From: Carpediemonas membranifera
Taxonomy: Eukaryota; Fornicata
NCBI GenBank assembly: GCA_019828565.1
Contig: JAHDYR010000052.1
Coordinates: 1-62,183 of the forward strand
DNA: 62,183 nt
Direction of reading: 5' to 3'
In this document: positions 32,039-43,798 of the stretch, in pieces
Layout: every line of letters starts with the position of its first letter
How positions within the stretch are numbered: the stretch's first letter is position 1
Notes under the pieces: model-generated
Seen by the model: only the letters and a program-made list of their open reading frames with translations
Told to the model about the DNA's origin: nothing
The model's database searches: none
Position numbers and translations under genes: made by a program

Positions 32039-35000
32039 ATGGTATCCAGAGGAAAGTTGCTCGATTCGCCGCCGCAAGGCGACGAATCCTGCCATACATC
32101 CGATGACGGACCAGGTGACACGAATTACCAGAAACTAGCGCTGTTCGCTGCGCTCCTGCGCGTAATGGACGAAATTCGTCAGCACTGCCCGAAAGGCTCG
32201 TGGCCGAAGAACGCTGAGGCCTTCATCGAGGTTTGTATGAACAAAGATCGTTTATTGCGCCTTGTGACGGACAACAAACGCTTCTTCACGATCAACAACC
32301 TTTCTTTGATCACGGACTACGTTCATGCGGCCACAAACCGCTTCGGGCCAGGCCATAAGCCGAAGGCATCCCGCCGTGATGACCACATCGCCAATGCCAC
32401 TTCACTTCTCCACGCCGCAGCCACCAACCAGGTGTTCACTGCTACGATCTCGATTGATCGTGCCAACGAGGCCCTCGAGCGCGTGATACGGGGCAGAAGG
32501 ACCGATGAGCAGCTCATGAGGGAGCACCCTCGTCCGCTCCGCCCGTCCGAGATCGCCGCTCGCCGCGCCAAGACCGGGCGTCAGTCATACGCCCAACTGA
32601 TCAGCCGTGTCGAGGAGGCCCGCCCGGCAAGCCCTGCGCGAGACCGCACTGCCTTCCTCGAGGCAGAAGCATACGCGTGTCGCGTAGCTGCTGGCCGCGC
32701 AGACCGTCAACAGCAGGGTGATAGGCCCCCGAGCCCCACCCCTGCCCAGGCTGCCCCCACCGACTCCGCTGCCGCCCTAACTGGGCCGCAGCCCGCAGCC
32801 GCCCAGCGGGATGACCGGTCTACCGACCCCACCCCTGCCGATGCTGCCCCCACCGACTCCGCTGCCGCCCTAACTGGGCCGCAGCCCGCAACCGCCCCGC
32901 AGGGTGACAGGCCCACGCGCCAGACCCCCGCCCAGGTTGCCCCCACCCAGCCAGAGGAGAGGAACATCGACGACACCGCAGTGTCCGAGTTCCTCTCCCT
33001 GGCGGGCGTCGAAGGCGGGGAAGGGGAGAGAGCTGAGCCAGAGACCGAGCACGAAGCCCGTGGTGACTCAGCCAACTCCCCCCTTCGCCCGCCGCCGCAG
33101 GTTGACCCCGCCCACCGGCTCACAGGGTGGCTCGACCGCACGACCATCGACGCTGTTCGCCGCAGCTTTGACGCACATGTACCGCGGGAAGACAGAGACA
33201 TGTGGTCGACCAACGACCAGGTCGTCGCGACGCTGACGTCTGTCGACGCCGTCCGCTGGCTCTCCCGGGGGCAAAATGGCCAGAACCGCATGTCCAGAGC
33301 ACGCTGGACGACTCTCCTCGAGCAGGTCTTTGCGGCTCACCCGAGGAACCGGCCTTCGTATGCGTTCCCGCAAGGCCTGAAGTCGTTCGCACCCAGGTTC
33401 GTGGCGTTCATGAGGGAAGGGTTGGGTATGCCAGTCGACCCCGCTCTCCCAGCTGTCCCGCAGCCAAGGACGGCCCAGCCAGCCAGAAGAAGGCTCACTG
33501 CTCCCCGCCCGCAGCCGGAGACCATCCTTCCAGAGCTCCCAGAGGACCTCAAGTTCCTCCCCTCCCCGACGGAGGCCGGCAGGATTGGGAAGTCGAAGCC
33601 TTCAAGGAAGGGTGCGGTCTCATTCGTGAAGGGTCTCATCAACCTGTTGGAGGCCCTGAACGAGGTGCCTGCCCAGCAGAAACGGCGTGGCCTTATTGCC
33701 ATCATGACCCATGGTCAGACGGTGTACAAGCCCGCCAAGAAGCAGGTGACACTGCGGACCCGGACCAAGGAGCGCTCGGCCTTCACCAAGGCCTCGGCCG
33801 GCTACTACTCCAGTGGCCTGAAGATCCTCCTGTCTGAGGACATGGACCTCAGCCCGACCGAGGTTGACGAGAAGCTGGTGGAGCTGCAGGCCGAGCCAAT
33901 GGCAGACCCACGTCTCTTCCACCCACAGCAACGGGCGGGTGCGCTGGAGTCATATGAGGTCACCCCGGAGTCTGTGACATGGGCCCTGGACAGGCTCAAA
34001 GCAGACTCGGCACCGGGACCCTCGGGCCTGAGTTTCCTTCACTTGAAGCTGGCCTACCGCCTACGCAAACACAAGTTTGTTGCTGCTGTCACGCCTCTGA
34101 TCAACGACATCATCAACGGGGAGCCCTACACTGAGATCCTGTCGCACTCGAGGCTCGTTGCCCTGCCTAAGGGAGACTCCAAGGTCCGGCCCATTGCAAT
34201 GGGCGAGAGCCTGAGACGCCTCGCAGGCAAGGTCCTAGCCCACGATGTCGGGCTGAGGATTATTGGCGATGGTGTGTGCGAGGGGCAGTTCGGACTGGGC
34301 GAGAGCTGCGGCCTGGACTGCATGGGTGACATTCTGAAGACAGCGTACGCCGGCGGTGCGCAGCTGTGCGCCGTTGACATGTCCAATGCGTACGGAACCG
34401 TCAGTCGGCAGCATCTGTCTGAGGTCGCACAGGCGTGGGCCCCGGTCTTGCTACCGTACCTGCACACGATGTATGCCGGGGGCAAGATGATCACACCAAC
34501 AGGCCTTGTCATCCCGTCCCGGGAGGGCATCCAGCAAGAGGACCCCATATCTCCGCTGCTGTTCACCCTGGCGATGAAGCCGGTCCTGGACCAGATCAGA
34601 GGTGAGTTCCAGGAGTGCAGGATGGTCTCCCTATCAGGACGATGCTTACTTGATCGCGCCAGCGTCCATGCCGGCCTCACGAGTTGATCGGTTCTACGAC
34701 CGGATGGCTGAGGTTTGTGGCCGCATCGGCATGCGCGTGAACACGGCTAAGTGTATGGTGATCAGCGCTGCTGGCTCCCCGGGTGCCATTCAGCGGGTAG
34801 TCAACGGTAGAGCCGTTGGAATCCCTGTTGGTGACGCTCATGGTGAGGCAAGAGCTGTCGATGATGTCTTCTCGGAGATGGAGATGGCGACTGCTCGCGT
34901 CGTGGAAATGGTGGAGACTGTAGGGCCTTCTGCGGCCAGCGTTGCGCTGAATATGATTCGTTCATGCATTCTTGCGATGCCATCCGCAATCTACAGAGCT

Positions 35001-36168
35001 GTGTCGCCGATTAGGCACGAAAGCAGGACATCCCGCTTCGAGCAGATGCTTAGCCGCAGCGTAGAGCACATTCTGCAACTAAGAGATGGTCTGGAAGGCA
35101 AAACTCGTAGAATGGCTCTCGATTATGGAGATTACGGGCTCCGCATGCCAATCCCATCACTCGTCTGGAAATGCGCATTTTTGGGCACGGAACACCAGCT
35201 GCACCAGCTGCTTCCGGACCGGTCTGTGCACCTAGACGAGGCCCTGTTTACCGTTGAAGGCGCCGAAGAGTGGCCTAGGACCAAGGACGAACTCTATGAG
35301 ATGGAGGCCAAAAAGCCTCAGAAACAACTCACAAAGTACCATAGAGACGCCTGGACAGTCCAGCACCGCCCATCAACGCCGTCTGACTTCAACTTGGACC
35401 GCAATGCGGCCACTCAGGCCCTGAACGACTCCTCCCAGCGCGCTGCCCCGGCGGCTGGAATTCTCCGGCAAGAGGCCGCACTCACCCCAATTGAGCTAGA
35501 ATCGAAGCCTGTTGGCTCAATATTTGTCCCAATTGCCAGGGCACACCTGGATGTCGCCCCGTTCGAAGAGTGGCCCGAGACTTGCCCCCTGTGTCAGGCC
35601 CAGCGCTGCACCTGGCAGCATGCCCTCTCGTGCCCACACACCAAGGGAACCGCCCACACCGAGCGTCACAACCATGTTAGAGACGCTGTGAGCGCCGTGT
35701 TGACCGACGACGACGTTAGAGGTCGACCCATGGCCCGTTGCCAGGCCGAGGTCGCGCTCACCTCTCGTCACCCCCGCTACCAGCAGGCCGATACCGAAGC
35801 GCCCAGACGCAAGGTGGCCGACCCTCATGGTGGCAGGCGAGAGAGACGTGGTCGGGAACCGTGTCCACGAGGAAGTCTATGTCGACTTCGTGGTCAGCCT
35901 GCACCCGCGGGAGGCTGAGCTAGAGAAGCTCCGCGAGTACCGCAACTGGCAGGTCACCTTCGTGCCTGCTGCCTGCACGGTTCTGGGCGAGACTGAGTCC
36001 CGTCTGACCGAGTGCTGGGTCGCCCGCCTCTGTGCCGCGATTCGCAGGCCGGCCCTCGTGGGCGCCATCCGTGACCGGGTATTCTGGTCCATCTGGGCGG
36101 ACAACCAGACCGTCTGGTCGGACTATGTCTCCCAGTGCAAGGCCCGTTGGGCCGAGCACCACCAATAA
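32039..36168 (+). pseudogene. RLE retrotransposon ORF, gamma type, inactivated (H)
   Basis: Full-length gamma copy from ATG 32039 to TAA at 36166-36168 (WAEHHQ). Two P/A/T-rich repeat units. Lesions: motif B reads IQQEDPISP instead of IQQGDPISP (codon 34538-34540), replacing a glycine conserved in RTs; one extra C near 34630 shifts the frame exactly at YQDD; one extra C at 35822-35824 shifts the frame before the RLE-like domain. The Gly-to-Glu change and the 35822 frameshift are also present in I, so those two were inherited rather than arising as independent sequencing errors. Confidence 0.88.
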
Positions 36169-36366
36169 TCTGCCCTCCCCACAAAATGCCGGAGTCGCGA
36201 CTCTGCTGACTCGGCCACTCTAGGCTGCGTCGTCCCCGAGCCCCCCTGCGCCTCCCGCCCCATCGCCGCATCGCATAACGCATCCCCTGCCCCTGCGCGA
36301 GAGTGGTTACCCTAAGTTCCGCGGAGTCGCGTGTCGTTCGGACAACCTGGGAAAGTAAATTCGGCC
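36169..36366 (+). repeat. RLE array junction J6 (H 3' UTR plus I leader)
   Basis: A 23-nt 3' UTR is followed by the palindrome at 36192-36203 and 175 nt to the I ATG. The base after the palindrome is T (CTCTGCTGAC) instead of G. Markers: TTACCCTAAG and CCTGGGAAAG. Confidence 0.8.
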
Positions 36367-38240
36367 ATGGTATCCAGAGGAAAGTTGCTCGATTCGCCGC
36401 CGCAAGGCGACGAATCCTGCCATACATCCGATGACGGACCAGGTGACACGAATTACCAGAAACTAGCGCTGTTCGCTGCGCTCCTGCGCGTAATGGACGA
36501 AATTCGTCAGCACTGCCCGAAAGGCTCGTGGCCGAAGAACGCTGAGGCCTTCATCGAGGTTTGTATGAACAAAGATCGTTTATTGCGCCTTGTGACGGAC
36601 AACAAACGCTTCTTCACGATCAACAACCTTTCTTTGATCACGGACTACGTTCATGCGGCCACAAACCGCTTCGGGCCAGGCCATAAGCCGAAGGCATCCC
36701 GCCGTGATGACCACATCGCCAATGCCACTTCACTTCTCCACGCCGCAGCCACCAACCAGGTGTTCACTGCTACGATCTCGATTGATCGTGCCAACGAGGC
36801 CCTCGAGCGCGTGATACGGGGCAGAAGGACCGATGAGCAGCTCATGAGGGAGCACCCTCGTCCGCTCCGCCCGTCCGAGATCGCCGCTCGCCGCGCCAAG
36901 ACCGGGCGTCAGTCATACGCCCAACTGATCAGCCGTGTCGAGGAGGCCCGCCCGGCAAGCCCTGCGCGAGACCGCACTGCCTTCCTCAAGGCAGAAGCAT
37001 ACGCGTGTCGCGTAGCTGCTGGCCGCGCAGACCGTCAACAGCAGGGTGATAGGCCCCCGAGCCCCACCCCTGCCCAGGCTGCCCCCACCGACTCCGCTGC
37101 CGCCCAAACTGGGCCGCAGCCCGCAGCCGCCCAGCGGGATGACCGGTCTACCGACCCCACCCCTGCCCAGGCTGCCCCCACCGACTCCGCTGCCGCCCTA
37201 ACTGGGCCGCAGCCCGCAGCCGCCCAGCGGGATGACCGGTCTACCGACCCCACCCCTGCCGATGCTGCCCCCACCGACTCCGCTGCCGCCCTAACTGGGC
37301 CGCAGCCCGCAGCCGCCCAGCGGGATGACCGGTCTACCGACCCCACCCCTGCCGATGCTGCCCCCACCGACTCCGCTGCCGCCCTAACTGGGCCGCAGCC
37401 CGCAACCGCCCCGCAGGGTGACAGGCCCACGCGCCAGACCCCCGCCCAGGTTGCCCCCACCCAGCCAGAGGAGAGGAACATCGACGACACCGCAGTGTCC
37501 GAGTTCCTCTCCCTGGCGGGCGTCGAAGGCGGGGAAGGGGAGAGAGCTGAGCCAGAGACCGAGCACGAAGCCCGTGGTGACTCAGCCAACTCCCCCCTTC
37601 GCCCGCCGCCGCAGGTTGACCCCGCCCACCGGCTCACAGGGTGGCTCGACCGCACGACCATCGACGCTGTTCGCCGCAGCTTTGACGCACATGTACCGCG
37701 GGAAGACAGAGACATGTGGTCGACCAACGACCAGGTCGTCGCGACGCTGACGTCTGTCGACGCCGTCCGCTGGCTCTCCCGGGGGCAAAATGGCCAGAAC
37801 CGCATGTCCAGAGCACGCTGGACGACTCTCCTCGAGCAGGTCTTTGCGGCTCACCCGAGGAACCGGCCTTCGTATGCGTTCCCGCAAGGCCTGAAGTCGT
37901 TCGCACCCAGGTTCGTGGCGTTCATGAGGGAAGGGTTGGGTATGCCAGTCGACCCCGCTCTCCCAGCTGTCCCGCAGCCAAGGACGGCCCAGCCAGCCAG
38001 AAGAAGGCTCACTGCTCCCCGCCCGCAGCCGGAGACCATCCTTCCAGAGCTCCCAGAGGACCTCAAGTTCCTCCCCTCCCCGACGGAGGCCGGCAGGATT
38101 GGGAAGTCGAAGCCTTCAAGGAAGGGTGCGGTCTCATTCGTGAAGGGTCTCATCAACCTGTTGGAGGCCCTGAACGAGGTGCCTGCCCAGCAGAAACGGC
38201 GTGGCCTTATTGCCATCATGACCCATGGTCAGACGGTGTA
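36367..38240 (+). pseudogene. RLE retrotransposon, gamma type, segment 1 of interrupted copy I
   Basis: N-terminal domain and pre-RT region of copy I, open from ATG 36367 until L1b interrupts it within HGQTVYKPAKK. It has four P/A/T-rich repeat units (37060-37410), the most in the window. The last 15 bp (38226-38240, TGGTCAGACGGTGTA) are the target-site duplication repeated at 41044-41058. Confidence 0.9.
37060..37410 (+). repeat. 93-bp coding minisatellite in RLE ORF (four units)
   Basis: Units of 93 bp encode PTPA[DQ]AAPTDSAAALTGPQ followed by AAAQRDDRSTD. Unit number differs between copies: A1 2, A2 2, A3 3, F 1, G 1, H 2, I 4, J 1. Length changes in multiples of 93 keep the frame. Confidence 0.9.
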
Positions 38241-39149
38241 AGAAAGAAAGAAATTTATGGTGCTTGGATTCTGACCCCGGACTGAGCTTGTTTCCCGTTG
38301 TCTTGGAGCTGAGTGCCCCGGGGTACTGCCTATTTCCCGTGGCAAACTGGTCAGCAGCGTTTGCCTTGGGCTTTCGGTGCTACTGTCTCCGCGGAAAGCC
38401 GATTCCAATCGCCCCAGAGGCCCTGCGGCCATCTCCGTGCAAATATGCTTTCCTGTCTCCCTGAAAGTCCGGCAACTATCCGGGGAGCCTGGGGGTCTGT
38501 CCTCGGGGCATTGACAGGCAGGATCGTCCTGCAGAACCTTGACTATGACACTCCTTGCTTCCCTGCAGTCCTTGTAGAGCCGTTCAGCCACGGCACCCTC
38601 TCGTCTGTCCGGTTCCCCAATTCCATGCCCCCTCGACTCTGTTAAGAAGCCTACCCGAAGGCGGGGAAAGTGACTAAGTCCATGCTGTCTACCCCGGTTA
38701 GGTGGCGTGGGTCAGGGCATGGGTGGTGTACCCCCAGGCACTAGGCCTGGTTGTCCTGTTACCCCTTACAACATTTCGCTTGCACTACATGTCCTTGGTT
38801 TCCCATGTCGTTAACAAGGGCGGCAGGGGCACCTGTGCCCCTCCGACCCCCGTGGCCAGTCCCTGCAGTTTCCTTGGGGTCCCAACGAGTGGTGCAACCA
38901 TATGAATATGGATTTCCTTGACCTTATCCTTGCTCTGTCCTTGTTGCATGTCCTTTCTTTCTTATTTCTGGTCTGTCCTTCCTGTTAATTCCTTGCAGTC
39001 GTTCCTTCCCTTGCTTTGGTTCCTGGCTACCGGGATACGTGGGGCCTTTCCTCACTGATCCCAGGAGCTTAGCACCAGCGAGGGTGGTCCATGGCTGATT
39101 CCTTGTCCATCCCTTCCCGGTCCTGGAGTCAGGGGTTCATGACATGCTT
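38241..39149 (-). other. L1b 3' UTR
   Basis: No credible ORF. Nearly identical to 56698-57607 in L1b' (I noticed an A/G change near 38647 and a one-base C difference near 39073). It ends in CCATAAATTTCTTTC and a TTTC tail. Confidence 0.75.
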
Positions 39150-39963
39150 CTATTCCACCTTGAAGCTGTTGTAAACCTTTGCCAGTTCCCGTAGTCCTGC
39201 CGTGAGGCCTTCCCAAATGTCTATTTCTGTCCATGGGGTTCGCTGGAGTTCGCTCCACACTCCGTTCCCGAACACTTTGTCCCTTGCCTTTGCTCCCCTG
39301 TTGTTCACTGGGTCGCCCATGCATGCTCTTATAGTCTCTTCCCATTGGTCCGAGCTCTTGATCCTGTTCAGCTTTGAGACTGTGACTGGCCCCTCCTTCT
39401 TTTTCATGGGCCAGGTGTGCACCTCGGGTATGGCCAGAGCCACGTCTCGCTCACTTCTGCCATAGTACCGTTGTTCCTTCCATGCTAGTGTGATTCCATT
39501 GTGTGCTGAGCCCCATACCCCGACCTTCTGAGACTCTACCACCTCAATCTCCGCCCCCTGGATTCCTGGTGTTGTCACTGCAAAGTCCGGGGTTGATGTT
39601 CCTGATGTGAGCGTCCCAGACTTGGGTATGATGGCTTTGAGCCTGTGCTTCTCCATCATATCCTTCCACCGGGTGGATCTTTCCATCTGGCCTGGGTCGA
39701 TGTTCCAGTCTCCCATAATTATGGCCTCCATGCTCCCTTTCATGTCCATGATCTTCTGTATAGTGTCCCTGAATCCATCCTTCTCCTGCTTGCTGTGGCC
39801 GGATGGAGGGCCATACACGTTGATGACTAGTATGTCCCTGCCGGTTCTCATTATGCTGGCTTGCACTCTTCCCGATAGGCTGTCCGTTATGCCGATGTCC
39901 CACTTTGCAGTTGCGTGTGGGCTCACTCTCGTGCCGATGCCTTCCCTTGTTCCCTTCCATCTT
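39150..39963 (-). pseudogene. L1b ORF2 remnant: endonuclease fragment fused to ORF2 C-terminus
   Basis: Reads GTRVSPHATAKWDIGITD, LVINVYGPP, MGDWNIDP, STPDFA and WGSAHNG (the distal two thirds of the APE endonuclease), then WSELQRTPWTE joined directly to IWEGLTAGLRELAKVYNS, which corresponds to the last 20 codons of L1a ORF2. The whole RT is therefore missing, removed in frame. The N-terminal endonuclease motifs (SLNTEGH, IQETW) are lost in this copy through the second deletion but are present in L1b'. Confidence 0.85.
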
Positions 39964-40572
39964 GGCCTTCTTGACGCTGTCCCTGTCTACATCCCATTCG
40001 ATGGGCCCATCTTCCTTCGGCTTGAGGATCGCCGTCTCGATGTCCTTCTCAGATGGCCATCTTGCCATGCCAGTGAAGCCCGCTTTCAGCGTCTTGGGCT
40101 CCAGTGCCTGTGCCATGTCCTTTGCTTCCTCGTCTCTGGGGTTGAGCGCCTCTGTGAGCATGTAGAAAAGGTCGCGGAGGCCGTGGATGCCGCATGGGTT
40201 CCTGAGGATGATGTCCTTGTTGTCAGTGACGCCGGTTGCGAAGAGGATGCGTCTGGCGTTCATGATTACTTCCTTGCGTCCTTTGGAGTTCGCATTGAGC
40301 GACTTTCCTGTAAACTTGCCTGTTCTACGAAGAAGTAGAGTCCTTGAATCGTTCCTTTCAGCGAGGAAGCTGTCCAGTAGTTCCCTGATGTCCTCCCACT
40401 GCTTCTGCGTGGAATCCCTGATCCTTGTCGGTATTTCTACCTGCATTGTTGAGTGCAAAATTTCTCCCCTTTTCCTAGTCCATAAACTGGGTCGGAATTT
40501 TTGGGTCCGAAAGTCGGGCCACATGTACATATCCGGGTGAGGTCTCCGTCCAGGCCTTCCAGTTTCTCCCAT
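39964..40572 (-). pseudogene. L1b ORF1 N-terminal fragment
   Basis: Starts at a Met at 40572 or, more likely, at MQVEIP (40446), which aligns with the start of the L1a ORF1 region. It includes RKEVIMNARRILFATG, NPCGIHGLRDLFY and WDVDRDSVKKAK, then enters the deletion junction and continues out of frame into endonuclease sequence. The Maelstrom-like domain is deleted here. Confidence 0.8.
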
Positions 40573-41043
40573 TGTCCATGCTCCGAACTATATAGGCCAT
40601 TCTTTCAAAAAGGCGCGGTCCTAAAAATGCGTCGCCCTTTTCTGAGTAGCGGGGCCTTTCTGTGTAGTTGTTGTTGCTTTGTTCGTAGTCTCCTTTTAGC
40701 CTCTATCGACGGCCCCTGTTTCCCTTTTGTGCTGCCCTTCCTTCCTTGTGGTCTTGACAAAACCATGTAGCCGCCGGTGCTAGCACTGGCCCTCGACGGT
40801 TGTTTTCCTTTTCCTTGTAAACATACGTTCCATGAAGACACTTTGATTCCTTGGTATGGGCGTGGAGCTCCCACTCGCGCCCAGCGGTATGCCCTGATAG
40901 CAACCCTTGAATGTTCAGACAGGAGGCCAAGGCCGCTCCTTCTGAGCTCCATGGGGCACTGCCCTATCCATATAGGCCAGGCCTGTTGGTCCTTGTCCAT
41001 CCATGATCGAAGTGTTTCCACTTTGCTGAAATCATTGGTGAAC
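40573..41043 (-). other. L1b 5' region
   Basis: No ORF I can support on the minus strand. It extends to the 5' target-site duplication and so marks the element's 5' end. It is AT-richer than the RLE sequence on either side. Any promoter would lie here; I see no distinctive motif. Confidence 0.55.
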
Positions 41044-42637
41044 TGGTCAGACGGTGTACAAGCCCGCCAAGAAGCAGGTGACACTGCGGACCCGGACCAA
41101 GGAGCGCTCGGCCTTCACCAAGGCCTCGGCCGGCTACTACTCCAGTGGCCTGAAGATCCTCCTGTCTGAGGACATGGACCTCAGCCCGACCGAGGTTGAC
41201 GAGAAGCTGGTGGAGCTGCAGGCCGAGCCAATGGCAGACCCACGTCTCTTCCACCCACAGCAACGGGCGGGTGCGCTGGAGTCATATGAGGTCACCCCGG
41301 AGTCTGTGACATGGGCCCTGGACAGGCTCAAAGCAGACTCGGCACCGGGACCCTCGGGCCTGAGTTTCCTTCACTTGAAGCTGGCCTACCGCCTACGCAA
41401 ACACAAGTTTGTTGCTGCTGTCACGCCTCTGATCAACGACATCATCAACGGGGAGCCCTACACTGAGATCCTGTCGCACTCGAGGCTCGTTGCCCTGCCT
41501 AAGGGAGACTCCAAGGTCCGGCCCATTGCAATGGGCGAGAGCCTGAGACGCCTCGCAGGCAAGGTCCTAGCCCACGATGTCGGGCTGAGGATTATTGGCG
41601 ATGGTGTGTGCGAGGGGCAGTTCGGACTGGGCGAGAGCTGCGGCCTGGACTGCATGGGTGACATTCTGAAGACAGCGTACGCCGGCGGTGCGCAGCTGTG
41701 CGCCGTTGACATGTCCAATGCGTACGGAACCGTCAGTCGGCAGCATCTGTCTGAGGTCGCACAGGCGTGGGCCCCGGTCTTGCTACCGTACCTGCACACG
41801 ATGTATGCCGGGGGCAAGATGATCACACCAACAGGCCTTGTCATCCCGTCCCGGGAGGGCATCCAGCAAGAGGACCCCATATCTCCGCTGCTGTTCACCC
41901 TGGCGATGAAGCCGGTCCTGGACCAGATCAGAGGTGAGTTCCAGGAGTGCAGGATGGTCTCCTATCAGGACGATGCTTACTTGATCGCGCCAGCGTCCAT
42001 GCCGGCCTCACGAGTTGATCGGTTCTACGACCGGATGGCTGAGGTTTGTGGCCGCATCGGCATGCGCGTGAACACGGCTAAGTGTATGGTGATCAGCGCT
42101 GCTGGCTCCCCGGGTGCCATTCAGCGGGTAGTCAACGGTAGAGCCGTTGGAATCCCTGTTGGTGACGCTCATGGTGAGGCAAGAGCTGTCGATGATGTCT
42201 TCTCGGAGATGGAGATGGCGACTGCTCGCGTCGTGGAAATGGTGGAAACTGTAGGGCCTTCTGCGGCCAGCGTTGCGCTGAATATGATTCGTTCATGCAT
42301 TCTTGCGATGCCATCCGCAATCTACAGAGCTGTGTCGCCGATTAGGCACGAAAGCAGGACATCCCGCTTCGAGCAGATGCTTAGCCGCAGCGTAGAGCAC
42401 ATTCTGCAACTAAGAGATGGTCTGGAAGACAAAACTCGTAGAATGGCTCTCGATTATGGAGATTACGGGCTCCGCATGCCAATCCCATCACTCGTCTGGA
42501 AATGCGCATTTTTGGGCACGGAACACCAGCTGCACCAGCTGCTTCCGGACCGGTCTGTGCACCTAGACGAGGCCCTGTTTACCGTTGAAGGCGCCGAAGA
42601 GTGGCCTAGGACCAAGGACGAACTCTATGAGATGGAG
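41044..42637 (+). pseudogene. RLE retrotransposon, gamma type, segment 2 of interrupted copy I
   Basis: Continues copy I after L1b: RT with AVDMSNAYGTVSR, IQQEDPISP (the same Gly-to-Glu change as H, codon 41870-41872) and YQDDAYLIAP, here with no frameshift at YQDD. The frame stays open to TKDELYEME, where L2 interrupts it at 42638. The last 18 bp are the duplication repeated at 53951. Confidence 0.9.
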
Positions 42638-43798
42638 AAAGAAAGAAAGAATTTAATGTGTCCTGCTACTCGTCCTGCTGTGTAAGCTGAATGTCACAGT
42701 TTGTGTCACCCCTTCGAGGAACGCCTAAGCGTGTTGGTACCTCTACAGAGCACACCTAACACTTCCTAAGAGGGCGTGAACAACGGCCGTCAAGGCCTAG
42801 CTGGTACGCTAGAGGGATCCTATACATGGCCACATTAATACCCCCAAAGTTAGGCTAACCCAGGTCTTACTCTTAGGGGCCCTTTGGGTCCCAGGTCTGC
42901 CTGGCACCTACAAAGCCTTGCCCTGCACGCTGCTGTCAGGGACCTTCCGTACGTTTCCCCTCTCCCCCGGGTCCCCTAGGGAGGTCCTGGGGTTTCCTCG
43001 ACCCGCTCGCCATGTTTTCAGGCACCCGCCAGGGCGGGGTCGGGTCTAGAGTTCGCCGTACCAGCTGGGCCGGGTTAGGAACCCACCGACGCCGCGTAGG
43101 TAGACTTCCACGGACTTGCCGGCTGCGTTCGGGCTCATCTAGCGCTGTCCGATTTCACTCCAGGTTCCCATTATCGGGGGGGAGCTCCCAGGGGCGGTTG
43201 CCACGTCTTCCAGTGTTCCTGGCTAGGCGCCGGGCCACATCAGGATGGCCCTGCCTTCCCGGCAGGTTACCGACGGAGTGGGTAGCTTCTTGCGTCATCC
43301 AGTACCTCCGCCAGTCTGCCATGCATCATCCTCCTGGTGCGCCCCCCACTGTGTGGGGAGGGGGTACCCCCTTGCGCGCCGGAGGGATGCGCCGGACTGC
43401 TTGTCCGGACGCTTGCGCCCTACTGGCCCAGCTGTTTTGCCAGGCCTTCCCTATTTCGTGCTTGTTGTATGCGGTTGTCCCTTAGTGGTCCTTTTGCAGC
43501 CTTCCCTCCGCCTGGCGCTACCGGAACATGTGGTGTTGTCCTCATTGGTTCCAGGCCCGCTGCGCTTGGGGTCGGTGCTCGGGCCACCTTTCCAGGCCGC
43601 CCTGTGGGTTGGGCCTGTCCCCTCTTGGTGGTGGGGGAGTTGCTTCAAGTGTGATGCAGGCATCAGAGTGCTCCCCTTGCTGCGTGGGTTGGGTTGGGTG
43701 TGCGGCCGGGCGCTACCGGAACATGTGGGGGGAAAACACCTCCCGCCGGTTCCAGGAATGTTCCGCCCTGTGCCTTGTCTTCACCCAGGGCTTTCCTC
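42638..43798 (-). other. L2 3' UTR
   Basis: No convincing ORF on the minus strand; plus-strand frames here look like chance GC-rich ORFs. Two related inverted-repeat hairpins with arms CCGGAAC and GGTTCCAGG lie at about 43520-43556 and 43717-43757, with different loops. The 3' terminus reads ACATTAAATTCTTTC on the minus strand before the tail. Confidence 0.6.

Larger units (their letters stand above)
38241..41043 (-). mobile_element. APE-type LINE L1b, internally deleted, 15-bp TSD
   Basis: 2.8-kb minus-strand insert in gamma copy I. The 3' tail, (TTTC)n read on the minus strand, is at 38241; the 5' end is at 41043. The duplication TGGTCAGACGGTGTA is at 38226-38240 and 41044-41058. It holds a 5' region (about 40573-41043), the ORF1 N-terminus, the distal endonuclease domain, the extreme ORF2 C-terminus and the 3' UTR. 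Two internal deletions are visible: one removes the RT (also in L1b'), the other joins ORF1 to the endonuclease at 39964-39966 (GGC microhomology; intact in L1b'). Confidence 0.9.

Noticed and set aside
31068-32099. 343-aa minus-strand frame across the G/H junction
   Set aside because: It runs antisense through the end of G and the leader of H; composition is the mirror of the sense ORFs.
37060-37410. Regularly spaced repeats resembling an array (CRISPR-like)
   Set aside because: Units are contiguous 93-bp coding repeats without unique spacers, inside an ORF of a eukaryotic retrotransposon.
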